DNA of 64,000 nucleotides, from contig JAUSJX010000167.1 in assembly GCA_030647435.1 (NCBI GenBank), positions 1-64,000 on the forward strand, read 5' to 3'. Positions 1 to 11,200 of the stretch are shown here, piece after piece (the stretch's first letter is position 1; each line of letters starts with the position of its first letter). Origin of the DNA: Candidatus Rokuibacteriota bacterium (GTDB lineage: Bacteria > Methylomirabilota > Methylomirabilia > Rokubacteriales > CSP1-6). The position numbers and the translations under genes are program-made. The notes under the pieces were generated by a model that was not told where the DNA came from, ran no database searches, and saw only the letters and a list, made by a program, of their open reading frames with translations.

Positions 1-5
1 CTCCG

Positions 6-428
6 TCATCCCTGGCCTCCCAGCGCGGCGCGCACCTTCTCGCCGACCTTCATGATCTGCTCGCGCTGCCCCGGCACCAGCTTCCAGTCGAACCCCTTGC
101 CGTCGTTCGTCCACCGCGGGATCAGGTGCAGGTGCAGATGCGGGACCGACTGGAACGCGGCGGCGCCGTTGGCCTGCAGCATGTTGAGCCCGTCGGGGCT
201 GAGCGCTTTCCGCAGCGCCCCGGCGACCTTCTTCGCGGTGGCGACGGCGGCCTTGATGTCCTCCACCTCCGCGTCGTAGAGCGTCGCCGCATGCGCCTTG
301 GTGACGACGAGGCAGTGCCCCCGGGTGAGCGGGTTGATGTCCATGAAGGCGAGCGTCCGCTCGTCGTCGTAGACCTTCGCGGACGGAATCTTCCCGTCCC
401 GGATCATGCAGAAGACGCAGTCGGCCAT
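6..428 (-). CDS. HIT family nucleotide-binding hydrolase
   Basis: 140-residue histidine-triad protein of the Hint/Fhit superfamily, which hydrolyses nucleotide phosphoramidates or dinucleotides in the cytoplasm. Visible features are an N-terminal CVFCMIRDG segment (the CxxC seen in Hint-type proteins), the NPLTRGHCLV strand and the catalytic triad VPHLHLHLIPR near residue 105. The length is normal for the family. The ATG lies 2 bases after the aminotransferase stop, so it is the last gene of the mutase/aminotransferase operon. The substrate is not predictable, and coupling to the upstream amino-acid catabolism is inferred only from position. Confidence 0.93.
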   Translation of the reverse strand: MADCVFCMIRDGKIPSAKVYDDERTLAFMDINPLTRGHCLVVTKAHAATLYDAEVEDIKAAVATAKKVAGALRKALSPDGLNMLQANGAAAFQSVPHLHLHLIPRWTNDGKGFDWKLVPGQREQIMKVGEKVRAALGGQG

Positions 429-430
429 GG

Positions 431-1498
431 CTAGACCTCCAGCGTCCAGCCGTGTGGATCCGGCGCAGTGCCGTACTGGATGCCGACGATGGCGTCGTAG
501 AGCTTCTGGGTGGTCGGCCCGATCGTCCCGCCGCCGACGACCATGCGGTGGCCCTTGTAGGAGAGCTCGCCAACCGGCGAGATCACGGCCGCCGTGCCCG
601 TCCCGAAGACCTCCTCGAGCGTGCCCGCCTTGTGGGCCGTCACAACCTCGTCGATGGAAATCTGGCGCTCGCTGACCTCGGCGCCCCAGTCGCGGAGCAG
701 CGTGAGCGCCGAGTCGCGCGTCACGCCCGGCAGAATGGTCCCGCCGAGCGCGGGCGTGATCACCTCGCCGGCGATCTTGACCATGATGTTCATGGTCCCG
801 ACCTCGTCGATGTACTTGCGGTGCACGCCGTCCAGCCACAGGACCTGCGTGAAGCCCTCGTGCTTCGCCTCTTCGCCCGCCATAAGGCTCGCGGCGTAGT
901 TGGCGCCGGTCTTGGCGCTGCCCAGACCGCCCTCGACGGCGCGCACGTGCTTCTCCTCGACGCGGATCTTCACCGGCGCCATGCCCTCGGGGTAGTAGGC
1001 GCCCACCGGCGAGAGGATGACGAAGTAGATGTACGACTTCGCCGGGCGCACCCCGAGGAAAGCCTCGCTCGCGATGATGGTCGGACGGACGTACAGCGAG
1101 GTGCCGACCGTCTTCGGCACCCAGTCGCGCTCGATCCCGACCAGGGTCACGAGCGAGCGAAGCGCCAGCTCCGGATCGAGAGGCGGGATGCACATCTGCG
1201 CCGCAGAATGGTTCATGCGCTGCACGTGCTTCTGCGGCCTGAAGAGCCGCACCTTGCCGTCCGCCCCGCGAAAGGCCTTGAGCCCGTCGAAGATCGCCTG
1301 GGCGTAGTGCAGCACCGCCGCGGCCGGATCGAGCGGGATCGGACCGTACGGCTCGATCCGCGGGTCGTACCACCCCTTTTTCTCCTGGAAGTCGGCGACG
1401 AACATGTGATCGGTAAAGAGGGTCCCAAAGCCCAGATCCGAGTCCTTCGGCTTGGGCTTGTGCGTCGTCGCTTTGACGATCCTGATCGCGTCGGACAT
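431..1498 (-). CDS. ilvE: Branched-chain amino acid aminotransferase (class IV PLP)
   Basis: 355 residues, the length of the BCAT2-like (eukaryotic-type) subgroup rather than the ~310-residue E. coli IlvE type. It transaminates leucine, isoleucine and valine with 2-oxoglutarate. Recognisable blocks are RMNHSAAQMCIPP, the AKTGANYAAS segment expected to hold the PLP lysine, VLWLDGVHRKYIDEVGTMN and the C-terminal GTAAVISPVGEL. A G-rich Shine-Dalgarno precedes the ATG. It lies 12 bases after the mutase gene, in a cluster with an acyl-CoA dehydrogenase and ETF. A role at the entry to branched-chain amino acid breakdown is therefore likely, although biosynthesis cannot be excluded. Confidence 0.93.
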   Translation of the reverse strand: MSDAIRIVKATTHKPKPKDSDLGFGTLFTDHMFVADFQEKKGWYDPRIEPYGPIPLDPAAAVLHYAQAIFDGLKAFRGADGKVRLFRPQKHVQRMNHSAAQMCIPPLDPELALRSLVTLVGIERDWVPKTVGTSLYVRPTIIASEAFLGVRPAKSYIYFVILSPVGAYYPEGMAPVKIRVEEKHVRAVEGGLGSAKTGANYAASLMAGEEAKHEGFTQVLWLDGVHRKYIDEVGTMNIMVKIAGEVITPALGGTILPGVTRDSALTLLRDWGAEVSERQISIDEVVTAHKAGTLEEVFGTGTAAVISPVGELSYKGHRMVVGGGTIGPTTQKLYDAIVGIQYGTAPDPHGWTLEV

Positions 1499-1510
1499 GG
1501 TGCCGCCCCC

Positions 1511-3163
<1,653 letters not shown>

Positions 3164-3190
3164 CATCTCCTCCTTACTCAGTCCCGAAGT

Positions 3191-4345
3191 TCAACTGCCC
3201 GCCGCGCCCGAGAGCAGGTGTCGGGCGATGACGAGCTTTTGGATCTGCGAGGTGCCCTCGTAGATTTGGGTGACCTTCGCGTCCCGGAAGTGCCGCTCGA
3301 CCTGGTACTCCTTGATGAAGCCGTAGCCGCCGTGGACCTGCACGGCGTCCGTCGTGACACGCATGGCCATCTCGGACGCGAAGAGCTTGGCCATCGCCGC
3401 TTGGGGCCCGAAGGGGTCACCCCTGTCCTTGAGGAACGCCGCGCGCAGCGTGAGCAGGCGCGCCGCCTCGATGGCCGTCGCCATGTCGGCCAGCATCCAC
3501 TGGATCATCTGGTGCTGGCCGATCGGCACGCCGAAGCTCTTGCGCTCGCGCGCGTAGCCGAGCGCGGCCTCGTACGCCGCCGCGGCGATGCCGACGGCCT
3601 GCGCGGCGATGCCGATGCGGCCGCCGTCGATCGTCGTCATGGCGATCTTGAACCCCTGCCCCTCCTCGCCGAGCCGGCAGGACGCAGGCACGCGGCAGCC
3701 CTCGAAGAGAAGCTCGGCCGTGTCGGAGGCGCGGATGCCGAGCTTGTCCTCGGTCTTGACGACGGTGAAGCCCGGCGTGCCTTTCTCGACGAGGAAGGCG
3801 CTGATCCCGCGGGGGCCCTTGGCTCGGTCCGTCTGGGCGAAGACGAGGGCGGCGGCGGCCTCCTTCCCGTTGGTGACGAAGATCTTCCGGCCGTCCAGGA
3901 CGTACGCGTCGCCGTCGCGGCGGGCGAGCGTGCTCTGGTTGGTGGCGTCGGAGCCCGCCTCAGGCTCGGTCAACGAGAAGCAGCCGAGCTTCTGCCCGGA
4001 GGCGAACGGGGCCAGGAAGCGACGCTTCTGATCCTCCGAGCCGAACTTGGCGACGGGGTCGCAGTAGAGCGAGTTGTTCACCGACATGATGACGCCGTGC
4101 GACGCACAGGCGCGCGAGACTTCTTCGAGCGCCACCGCGTAGGCGACGGTGTCGCCGCCGCTCCCGCCCCAGGCCTCGGCCACGGCGATGCCCATGAGGC
4201 CGAGCTCGCCCATGCGCCGCACGGTCTCCCGCGGAAAGCGCGCCTCGCGGTCGATGGCTGGGGCGATGGGGCGGACTTCCTTCTCGGCGAAGTTCCGGGC
4301 CACCGCCTGGATCATCTTCTGCTCGTCAGTGAGCTCTACGTCCAC
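3191..4345 (-). CDS. Acyl-CoA dehydrogenase
   Basis: 384 residues, the typical length of short/medium/branched-chain acyl-CoA dehydrogenases. These FAD enzymes introduce the alpha-beta double bond into acyl-CoA and pass electrons to ETF. Both family signatures are present: CFSLTEPEAGSDATNQST in the middle domain and QVHGGYGFIKEYQVERHFRD followed by the catalytic-Glu region TQIYEGTSQIQ near residue 365. The start is GTG. ETF subunit genes lie directly upstream in the same direction, so this is probably the dehydrogenase served by that ETF. Chain-length or branched-chain specificity cannot be read from the sequence. Confidence 0.95.
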   Translation of the reverse strand: MDVELTDEQKMIQAVARNFAEKEVRPIAPAIDREARFPRETVRRMGELGLMGIAVAEAWGGSGGDTVAYAVALEEVSRACASHGVIMSVNNSLYCDPVAKFGSEDQKRRFLAPFASGQKLGCFSLTEPEAGSDATNQSTLARRDGDAYVLDGRKIFVTNGKEAAAALVFAQTDRAKGPRGISAFLVEKGTPGFTVVKTEDKLGIRASDTAELLFEGCRVPASCRLGEEGQGFKIAMTTIDGGRIGIAAQAVGIAAAAYEAALGYARERKSFGVPIGQHQMIQWMLADMATAIEAARLLTLRAAFLKDRGDPFGPQAAMAKLFASEMAMRVTTDAVQVHGGYGFIKEYQVERHFRDAKVTQIYEGTSQIQKLVIARHLLSGAAGS

Positions 4346-4470
4346 CCTGTACCCCGATCTCTGTTCGATCGCCCTCTTCTAACTCAGCACTCGACTCGCC
4401 GGGATTTCACCCAGCCCTCGCCTCGCGCCTGCGCCGCTCGGCTCGAACTGCCATGCCTGCGGCCCTCTGG

Positions 4471-5460
4471 CTACTTTCCCAGGAGCTTCTTGAATTCCTG
4501 CTCCAGCAAGGGCGCCACCTCGAAGAGGTCGCCCACGATGCCGTAGTCGGCGATCTTGAAGATCGGCGCCTCCGGGTCCTTGTTGATGGCGCAGATCACC
4601 TTGGACGTCCGCATCCCCGCCAGGTGCTGGATGGCGCCCGAGATGCCGAAGCCCAGGTAGAGCTTCGGCGAGATGGTGCGCCCCGTCTGGCCGATCTGGA
4701 AGCGGTGCGGCCGCCACCCGGCGTCCACCGCCGCGCGTGAGGCGCCGACGGCCGCGCCGATCGCCTTCGCGAGCGATTCCAGGATGACGAAGTTCTCCGG
4801 CCCCTTGAGCCCGCGACCGCCGGAGACCACGATCTCGGCCTCGGCCAGCTCCGGCAGCCCCGTGGAGGAGTCCTCGCGGCGCTCCACCAGGCTCATGACG
4901 GCGGCGGGCAGCGTGACCGCGGGCTTCTCCACCGAGGGCGCCGCCCCCGGCTGCGAACCGGCCGGCTTGAAGACGTTGGGCCTGAGCGTCGCGAGCCACG
5001 GCGTCTTCACCCACGTCATCTTCGAAAGCAGCTTGCCCGCGTAGACCGGCCGCGTCGCGATCAGCTTGCCGTCCTCGAGCGCCAGCGCCGTGGAATCGGC
5101 GGAGAGCCCCGCGCCGAGGCGGGCGGCCAGCCGCGCCATGACCTCGCGCTGCCGCGCCGTCACCGCGCCGAAGAAGACCTGAGGCGATTCCTTCCGGCAG
5201 AGCTCCGCCAGCACCGGGGCCCACACTTCCCCGCGGTACGGAGCGAACGCGGGATTCTCGAGGAGCAGGACGCGCTTCGCGCCCCACTGCCCGAGCTGCG
5301 CGATGCCGGCGTCGGTGGCCTTGTCCGTCAGCCACACCGCCTCGGCCTGAGCGCCCATCTGCGACGCGAGGCGCGATGCTTCGCCCAGCACCTCGGCCAT
5401 GACCTTCTTCGGATTGCCCTGCCTGTCGTCCTCGACCAGAGACCAGAAAGAGCCCGCCAT
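4471..5460 (-). CDS. etfA: Electron transfer flavoprotein, alpha subunit
   Basis: 329 residues. ETF-alpha binds FAD and, with ETF-beta, carries electrons from acyl-CoA dehydrogenases to the membrane quinone pool. The C-terminal FAD domain is clear: [27 protein letters not shown]-like region, [31 protein letters not shown] and IVGD. The ATG at 5460 matches the family N-terminus ([11 protein letters not shown]); the frame stays open further upstream but that part overlaps etfB. It sits 26 bases after etfB, with 125 untranslated bases before the acyl-CoA dehydrogenase. Confidence 0.95.
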   Translation of the reverse strand: MAGSFWSLVEDDRQGNPKKVMAEVLGEASRLASQMGAQAEAVWLTDKATDAGIAQLGQWGAKRVLLLENPAFAPYRGEVWAPVLAELCRKESPQVFFGAVTARQREVMARLAARLGAGLSADSTALALEDGKLIATRPVYAGKLLSKMTWVKTPWLATLRPNVFKPAGSQPGAAPSVEKPAVTLPAAVMSLVERREDSSTGLPELAEAEIVVSGGRGLKGPENFVILESLAKAIGAAVGASRAAVDAGWRPHRFQIGQTGRTISPKLYLGFGISGAIQHLAGMRTSKVICAINKDPEAPIFKIADYGIVGDLFEVAPLLEQEFKKLLGK

Positions 5461-5486
5461 GAGATTCGTTTCTCCCGTTGAGTGTT

Positions 5487-6266
5487 CTAGATGGCCTTCG
5501 CGTCTTCGCGAAGGGCGCGGACGAGTTCCTTGGCGGCCTCGGCCGCCTCGCCGGGGATGATGCGCCCCGGGGGTCTCGGCGGCAGCGCCTCGAGCTTGAT
5601 GACCGACAGCGCCGGCGCCTCGGCCGTCAGGCCGAGATCGGCCGCCTTGATGTCCTTGACCTCCTTCTTCTTGGCTCCCATGATGCCCTTCAACGTTGGA
5701 TACCGCGGCTCGTTCAGGCCCTTCTGGGCCGACACCACGGCCGGCAGCGGCAGGTCGAACAGCTCGAGCCCCCCCTCGACCTGGCGGCCGACGCGGATGG
5801 CCTTGCCCGCCTCGTCCACCGACTCCTCCATGATCCAGGACGCGCAGGGCCAACCGAGCAGCTCGGCGACGGCCGCGCCCACCGCGCCCATGTCGTCGTC
5901 GATGGCCTGGCGCCCGAAGAGCGCCAATGCCGGCGCCTCCTGCTTGATCACGGCCGCGAGCGCGCGCGCCGTCATCAGCGTGTCGGCCTGCTCCCACACG
6001 GGATCGTTCAGGTGAATAGCGCGGTCGGCGCCCATGGCGAGGCACGAGCGCAGCGCCTCCTTGACGCGGTCGGGGCCGAGGGAAACGGCGACGACCTCGC
6101 CCTGCCCGCGCTTCTCCTTGATCCGAAGCCCCTCCTCGAGCGCGTACTCGTCATAGGGGGAGACGATCCAGGTGATGCCGGTCGTATCGATGGCCTTGGG
6201 GTCCGGCCCGATCTTGACCTGGGTCGCCGTGTCCGGCACCTGCTTGATCATCACGAGAATCTTCAT
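5487..6266 (-). CDS. etfB: Electron transfer flavoprotein, beta subunit
   Basis: 259 residues, normal for ETF-beta, the AMP-binding partner of EtfA. Diagnostic segments are MKILVMIKQVPDTATQVKI, GITWIVSPYDEYALEEGLR and the ETF-beta signature VVSAQKGLNEPRYPTLKGIM followed by a KKKEVK stretch. The start ATG overlaps the stop of the upstream GntR regulator by 4 bases (ATGA), showing translational coupling. The order is gntR-etfB-etfA-acd-mutase-ilvE-HIT. Confidence 0.96.
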   Translation of the reverse strand: MKILVMIKQVPDTATQVKIGPDPKAIDTTGITWIVSPYDEYALEEGLRIKEKRGQGEVVAVSLGPDRVKEALRSCLAMGADRAIHLNDPVWEQADTLMTARALAAVIKQEAPALALFGRQAIDDDMGAVGAAVAELLGWPCASWIMEESVDEAGKAIRVGRQVEGGLELFDLPLPAVVSAQKGLNEPRYPTLKGIMGAKKKEVKDIKAADLGLTAEAPALSVIKLEALPPRPPGRIIPGEAAEAAKELVRALREDAKAI

Positions 6267-6997
6267 GCCGTGGCACTCCTGTCATAGTGGAGTTGGCGCG
6301 TGATCCGGAAGCGGTCGCCGGGAATGAACACCCGGTCGTACACGATGGGCCGCGATTCGGCGTCGGTCGAGACGCGGTCGGAGCGGAAGCAGGGCACGCC
6401 GGGCGCGCAGCCGAGCTCGCGCGCCGCGCGGGCCGGCAGCGTCTCGGCGGAGACGGTCTCACGCGCGCCGGTGATCTCGATGCCGAGTTTAAAGGCCAGC
6501 ACCTGGCGGAGCGGCGTGACCGCGAGGTCGGCCTTCGCCACCTCCTCGCCGAGCGCCGCGGGCAGGTGCGAGACCTGGAAGCTCGTGGGGTGTCCGTCCA
6601 CCAGCCTCAACCGCTCGAGCACGAAGACGCGGGCGCCGGGTCCGAGCCCGAGCTCGCGCGCGGCCTGCCGGTCGGCCCGGGCGCGCTGGGTGCGGAGGAA
6701 GCGCGTGGCGACGTTCTCGCCGACCGCGGTGAGATCGCCGGCGAAGGCCCGGAAGTGGAGGATGTCGTAGTCGACGGACGGCGCCGCCACGAAGGTGCCG
6801 AGGCCGTGCCGCCGCCTGATCAGGCCGTCTCGTTCCAGCACCTCGAGCGCCTGGCGGAGGGTCATGAGGGTGACGCCGAAGTCCATCGCCAAGCGGCGCT
6901 GGTTGTCGAGCCGCTCGCCAGGGCCGAGCCGGCCCGAGCCGATCTTGTCGCGCAGGGCTTCCGCGATCTGGTGGTACCGGGGCACGCGGCTCCGCAC
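6263..6997 (-). CDS. GntR/HutC-family transcriptional regulator
   Basis: 244 residues: an N-terminal winged helix typical of GntR (PRYHQIAEALRDKIGSGRL, then RRLAMDFGVTLMTLRQALEV and LIRRRHGLGTFV, about residues 7-75) followed by a UTRA-type ligand domain. It is the first gene of the ETF/acyl-CoA operon and overlaps etfB by 4 bases, so it very likely controls this operon and itself. The GTG start is supported by AAGGAGG four bases upstream. The ligand is unknown; an acyl-CoA or amino-acid-derived metabolite would fit the neighbours. Confidence 0.9.
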   Translation of the reverse strand: MRSRVPRYHQIAEALRDKIGSGRLGPGERLDNQRRLAMDFGVTLMTLRQALEVLERDGLIRRRHGLGTFVAAPSVDYDILHFRAFAGDLTAVGENVATRFLRTQRARADRQAARELGLGPGARVFVLERLRLVDGHPTSFQVSHLPAALGEEVAKADLAVTPLRQVLAFKLGIEITGARETVSAETLPARAARELGCAPGVPCFRSDRVSTDAESRPIVYDRVFIPGDRFRITRQLHYDRSATA

Positions 6998-7017
6998 GGC
7001 GCCTCCTTAAAAGTCGC

Positions 7018-7034
7018 GAGTGTTCTAGAACTCT
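7018..7034. promoter_or_regulatory. Candidate GntR operator (palindrome)
   Basis: Perfect 10-base palindrome GTTCTAGAAC at 7022-7031 inside a 16-base imperfect dyad, about 25 bases upstream of the GntR start codon, where an autoregulatory operator would lie. The 12-mer GAGTGTTCTAGA at 7018-7029 recurs exactly at 5480-5491, at the etfB/etfA junction. Operator function is inferred from position and symmetry. Confidence 0.4.
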
Positions 7035-7161
7035 GGCGGCCGCTCGGCTCCCACGTCGAGCTGCGGGACGGGATTCCAGTCAGGCCGGACGGGCAGTTAC
7101 GGCGACCGGAAGAATTGTACCCGGGGGGCCGGACCCCGGTCAAGGGGCGCCCGAGAGGGCG

Positions 7162-8229
7162 CTATTCGTTGGCCAGGCGCTGCGAGAGGGCGACCAGGCC
7201 CGCCAGCTTGGCGGCGGCCGCTCCCGAATCTATCGACTGCGCGGCCAGCGCCACGCCTTCCTTGAAGTCGCGTGCCTTGCCGCCCACCACGAGGGCCGCC
7301 GCCGCGTTCATCAGCACGATGCCGCGGCGCGGCCCGGCTTCGCCCGCCAGCACCTGGCGGATGATCAGGGCGTTCTCCTCGCGATCGCCGCCGTGCAGGT
7401 CCTGGATGGACGCCCGCGGCAGCCCGAAGTCCTCGGGGCGCACGGTCGAGCTCCGGACCACGCCCTCGTGCACCTCGGAGATGTGGCTCGGGCCGGTGTT
7501 GGAGATCTCGTCGAGCCCGTCGGCGCCGTGGACGACGAAGGCTCTCACGGTGCCGAGCTCGGCCAGGACGCGGGCAAGCGGCTCCGTCAGCGCGTCCGAA
7601 TAGACCCCGATGATCTGGGCGTTGGCGCCGGCGGGGTTGGTCAGCGGGCCCAGCATGTTGAAGACGGTGCGGATGCCCATCTCGCGGCGCGCCGCCATGA
7701 CGTGCTTCATCGCGGTGTGCAGGAGCGGCGCGTAGAGGAAGCCGATCCCGACCTCGTCCACGCAGCGGCCGACCTTTGCCGGCGGGAGCTCGATGTTGAT
7801 GCCGAGCGTCTCGACCACGTCGGCCGACCCGCAGAGCGAGGACACTGAGCGGTTGCCGTGCTTGGCGACCTTGAGCCCGGCCCCGGCCACGACAAAAGCG
7901 GTGGCGGTGGACACGTTGAACGTCCCGGATGCGTCTCCGCCCGTGCCCGCGGTGTCGATCAGCATCTCGCGGTCGGTGCCCGTCGCCCCCACGACCTCGC
8001 CCGCGCGCGTTCGGACCTTGACCGCCTTCTGGCGCATCACCTGGGCGAAGCCGATCAGCTCCTCCACCGTCTCGCCCTTCATCCGGAGCGCGGTGAGAAA
8101 CGCGGCGATCTGGGCGTTCGTCGCCGCGCCCGACATGATCGCCTCCATGGCCGCCGCCGCCTCGATGCGCGAGAGATCCTTCCGGTCCACGAGGGCGCGC
8201 ACCGCCTCGGTGATGATGGGGCTGGTCAC
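7162..8229 (-). CDS. trpD: Anthranilate phosphoribosyltransferase
   Basis: 355 residues. It transfers phosphoribose from PRPP to anthranilate in tryptophan biosynthesis. Family motifs are GTGGDASGTFNVSTATAF (PRPP-binding GTGGD), KHGNRSVSSLCGSADVVETLG and FNMLGPLTNPAGA. The start is GTG and overlaps the stop of the giant kinase by 4 bases. No other trp gene is present, so it is an orphan coupled to a sensor kinase rather than part of a trp operon. A paralogous TrpD2-like function cannot be excluded, but the motif set is that of TrpD. Confidence 0.93.
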   Translation of the reverse strand: MTSPIITEAVRALVDRKDLSRIEAAAAMEAIMSGAATNAQIAAFLTALRMKGETVEELIGFAQVMRQKAVKVRTRAGEVVGATGTDREMLIDTAGTGGDASGTFNVSTATAFVVAGAGLKVAKHGNRSVSSLCGSADVVETLGINIELPPAKVGRCVDEVGIGFLYAPLLHTAMKHVMAARREMGIRTVFNMLGPLTNPAGANAQIIGVYSDALTEPLARVLAELGTVRAFVVHGADGLDEISNTGPSHISEVHEGVVRSSTVRPEDFGLPRASIQDLHGGDREENALIIRQVLAGEAGPRRGIVLMNAAAALVVGGKARDFKEGVALAAQSIDSGAAAAKLAGLVALSQRLANE

Positions 8230-11200
8230 GGCCGCTCGCCTCCCGGCTCCCCGCGCGGCCGGATCGCGGAGGCGGCATCGATCAGCTCGCCGATGTTGAT
8301 CGGCTTGGCGAGCACCGAATGCACGCCGCTGGCCTGGAGCTCCTCCGGAGAGACCTCAACCGCGAAGCCGCTGACCAGGATCACGGGCAGGCCCGGCGCC
8401 GCGTCGCGCACGGCGCGGGCGAGCTCCCAGCCGGTCATGCCGGGCATGCTCAGATCGGTGAAGACCAGGTCGAGCGGCTCACTCCTCACTCGCGAGAGCC
8501 CCTCGGCGCCGCTGCGCGCGACGACGACCGTGTGCCCGGCCGAGCGGAGCACGTCGGCCAGCATGTCGCCCACGGCCTCCTCGTCGTCGACCACGAGGCA
8601 GCGCAGCGTCACCCCGGGCGGCACCGCGCCGAGGTCGGGAGCCTGCGGTTTGGGCGTGACGCCGACGGGGAAGAACAGGGTGAACGCCGTTCCCTGCCCC
8701 TCCTGGCTGTCGACGGTGATGGTCGCGCCGTGCCGCGAGAGGATGCCGTAGGTCATGGACAGCCCGAGGCCCGTCCCCTTGGGGCCCTTGGTCGTGAAGA
8801 ACGGGTCGAAGATCTTGCCCCGCACGGCCTCGGGGATTCCGACACCCGTGTCGACGACGCGGAGCTCGATCGACTCGCCCCGGAGCGCGGTCGAGACCGT
8901 GAGCGTGCCGCCGCGCGGCATGGCGTCGACCGCGTTGAGGATCAGGTTGGTCATCACCTCCCGCAGCTCGGCCGGGTCGCCGATCGTCGCCGGCAGGTCG
9001 GGTGCGAGCTCGGTGGCGGCCTGGATGACGATCCCGCGCCGCGGCGGCTCGAGACGCCAGGAGGATTCGGTCAGCTCGATCGCCTCGCGGACGACCTGGT
9101 TGAGGTCCACCGCCACGGCCGGCTGGTCCCGCCGGATGCGCGTGAACTCCTGGAGACGCCGCACCGTCTTGGCCCCGTCCGCCGCCGAGCGCTCGATGAT
9201 CTGCAGCCACTGGCGCGCGGTCGGGTCCTCGACGCGGTGCAGCAGCAGCTGCGCGCGCCCCAGGATGGCGGCGAGGAGGTTGTTGAAGTCGTGCGCGACG
9301 CCCGAGGCCATCTCGCCCAGCGCGCGGAGCTTCTCGCTGCGCACCAGCTGGTCCTGGGCCAGCGCGAGGTCCTCGTAAGCGCGGGTGCGGTCCTGGTAGA
9401 GCCGCGCGCTGCGAAGCGCCAGCGCCGCCAGGCCCGCGATGTTGGTGAGCACGCGCTCGTCGGCTTTGGAAAACGACCGGTCGCCGCTGCGCAGGGCCAG
9501 GACACCGACCACCTGGGAGCCGGCCAACATGGGCACGCCGATCCAGTGCGGCACGACGTGGTCGGCCTGCGCGGGCTCCATGCCGCGGCGGGCGCATTCC
9601 CCGAGGTAGTCGTCCGTCCGGATGGGCCGGCCCGAGGTCGCGACGCTGGCCATGAGGCCTATCCGCTCATGGATGGAGCGCCGCGGCAGCTCGACGTCGC
9701 GGACGCCGTCCTGCGTCCGCAGGAGCAGCACCATCTCCGCCGTGGCCTCGTCCACGACGGCCAGGACCATGTGGCGGGTGTCGAGAAGGCGCGCCACCTG
9801 GCGGTGGATGGCCTCGACCACGTCCTCCTGGCGCAGCTGGCCCGTGACGGTGCGGGAGAGGTCGTGGAGCACCGACAGCTCGGACAGCAGCGCCTCGCTC
9901 TCCTCGAGCCGGAGCCGCGTCTGGCGCGTGAGGTCGGCGTTCTCCAGGAACAGCCCGACCTGGGAGGCCACGCCCTCGATCAGGCGCACCTCCTGCGGCG
10001 GGAAGGAACGCCCCGCCTCCCACCAGACGAGGAACACCCCGCCAACAGGCTCGCCGCCGGCTAGGGCGGGCGCGAAGAGAACGGAGTGAGAGCCGATGCC
10101 CTCGAAGAGCTGCTGGTCCATGCGGGGATCGTTTTTCACGTCCGCCGACCAAGCCCCCCGCCCCTCGTGCCACAGCTGACTGAGAGCGGGCATGCGCTCG
10201 AGCACGAACGGGTGCGCGAGGAAGGATTCCACCAAGGCCTTGGGCACGTGCCAGCCCGCCGCCGGGACCAGCGCGCTCTTGTCGGCCGACTGGGTGTAGA
10301 CGCCGACCATGTCGGCGCCGAGCGTGCGGCCGACCTCGGCGGCCACTCGGCGCAGGGCCTCCCCTGCGCCCTCAGGCTCCGAGAGCGCCCGACTGACGGC
10401 CAGGAGCGTCGTCGCCTCCCGCAGCCGCTCCTGGACGAGCCCGTACAGGCGCTGGTTCTCGAGCGCGAGCGCAACCTGGTTGCCGATGGCCATCCCGAGG
10501 TCCTGCTGCCACGGCTCAAACGGGGTGACGCGCTCCATGTAGTCGAGCGCCATCACGCCGATGACCTCGTCCTGCCGGATGAGCGGCACGACCATGTAGG
10601 ACTTGATGTGGAACGCGTCGACCCACGCCCGCGGGATCAGGTCGGTGTCCGAGGCGTCGGCGACGATCACGGGCCGGCGCATCCCGATGGCCTGGGCGTG
10701 GATCGGGACCTCGCGCGGAAGGTCGTCCACCATGGTCTCGAAGGCGGCCCAGAGCGCCGGCTCCCTGCGCCCGTCCGCGAACTGCGACATGAGCGGTATG
10801 ACGTGGTCGCCCTCCCAGCGCTCGATACTGCAGCGGTCCACGCCGCAGACCTGGGCGATCCGTTGCGCAACCTGTTTGAGCATGCGGCGCGGCTCGAGGG
10901 TCGAGTTGAGGATCTCGGCCACCTCGAGGAGCGAGCGCGTTTGCTCGAGGCGCTGGGTGGTCTGGGCGTACAGACCGGCGTTGCGGATGGCCACGGCGGC
11001 CTGGGCGACGAAGCTCTCGAGCAGCTCGCGCTCGTCGGGGCCGAGCCGAAGCGGCGCGCGCCCGCACAGCGCCAGGACGCCCAGGAGCTGGTCCTGCAAC
11101 ACGATGGGCACGCCGAGAAAGCTCGTCAGCCCGTGCTCCCGCCACCACGACTCAGCGAGCAGCCGGCCGTCGGCCACCGCATCCGGGATGGACAGGGCTT

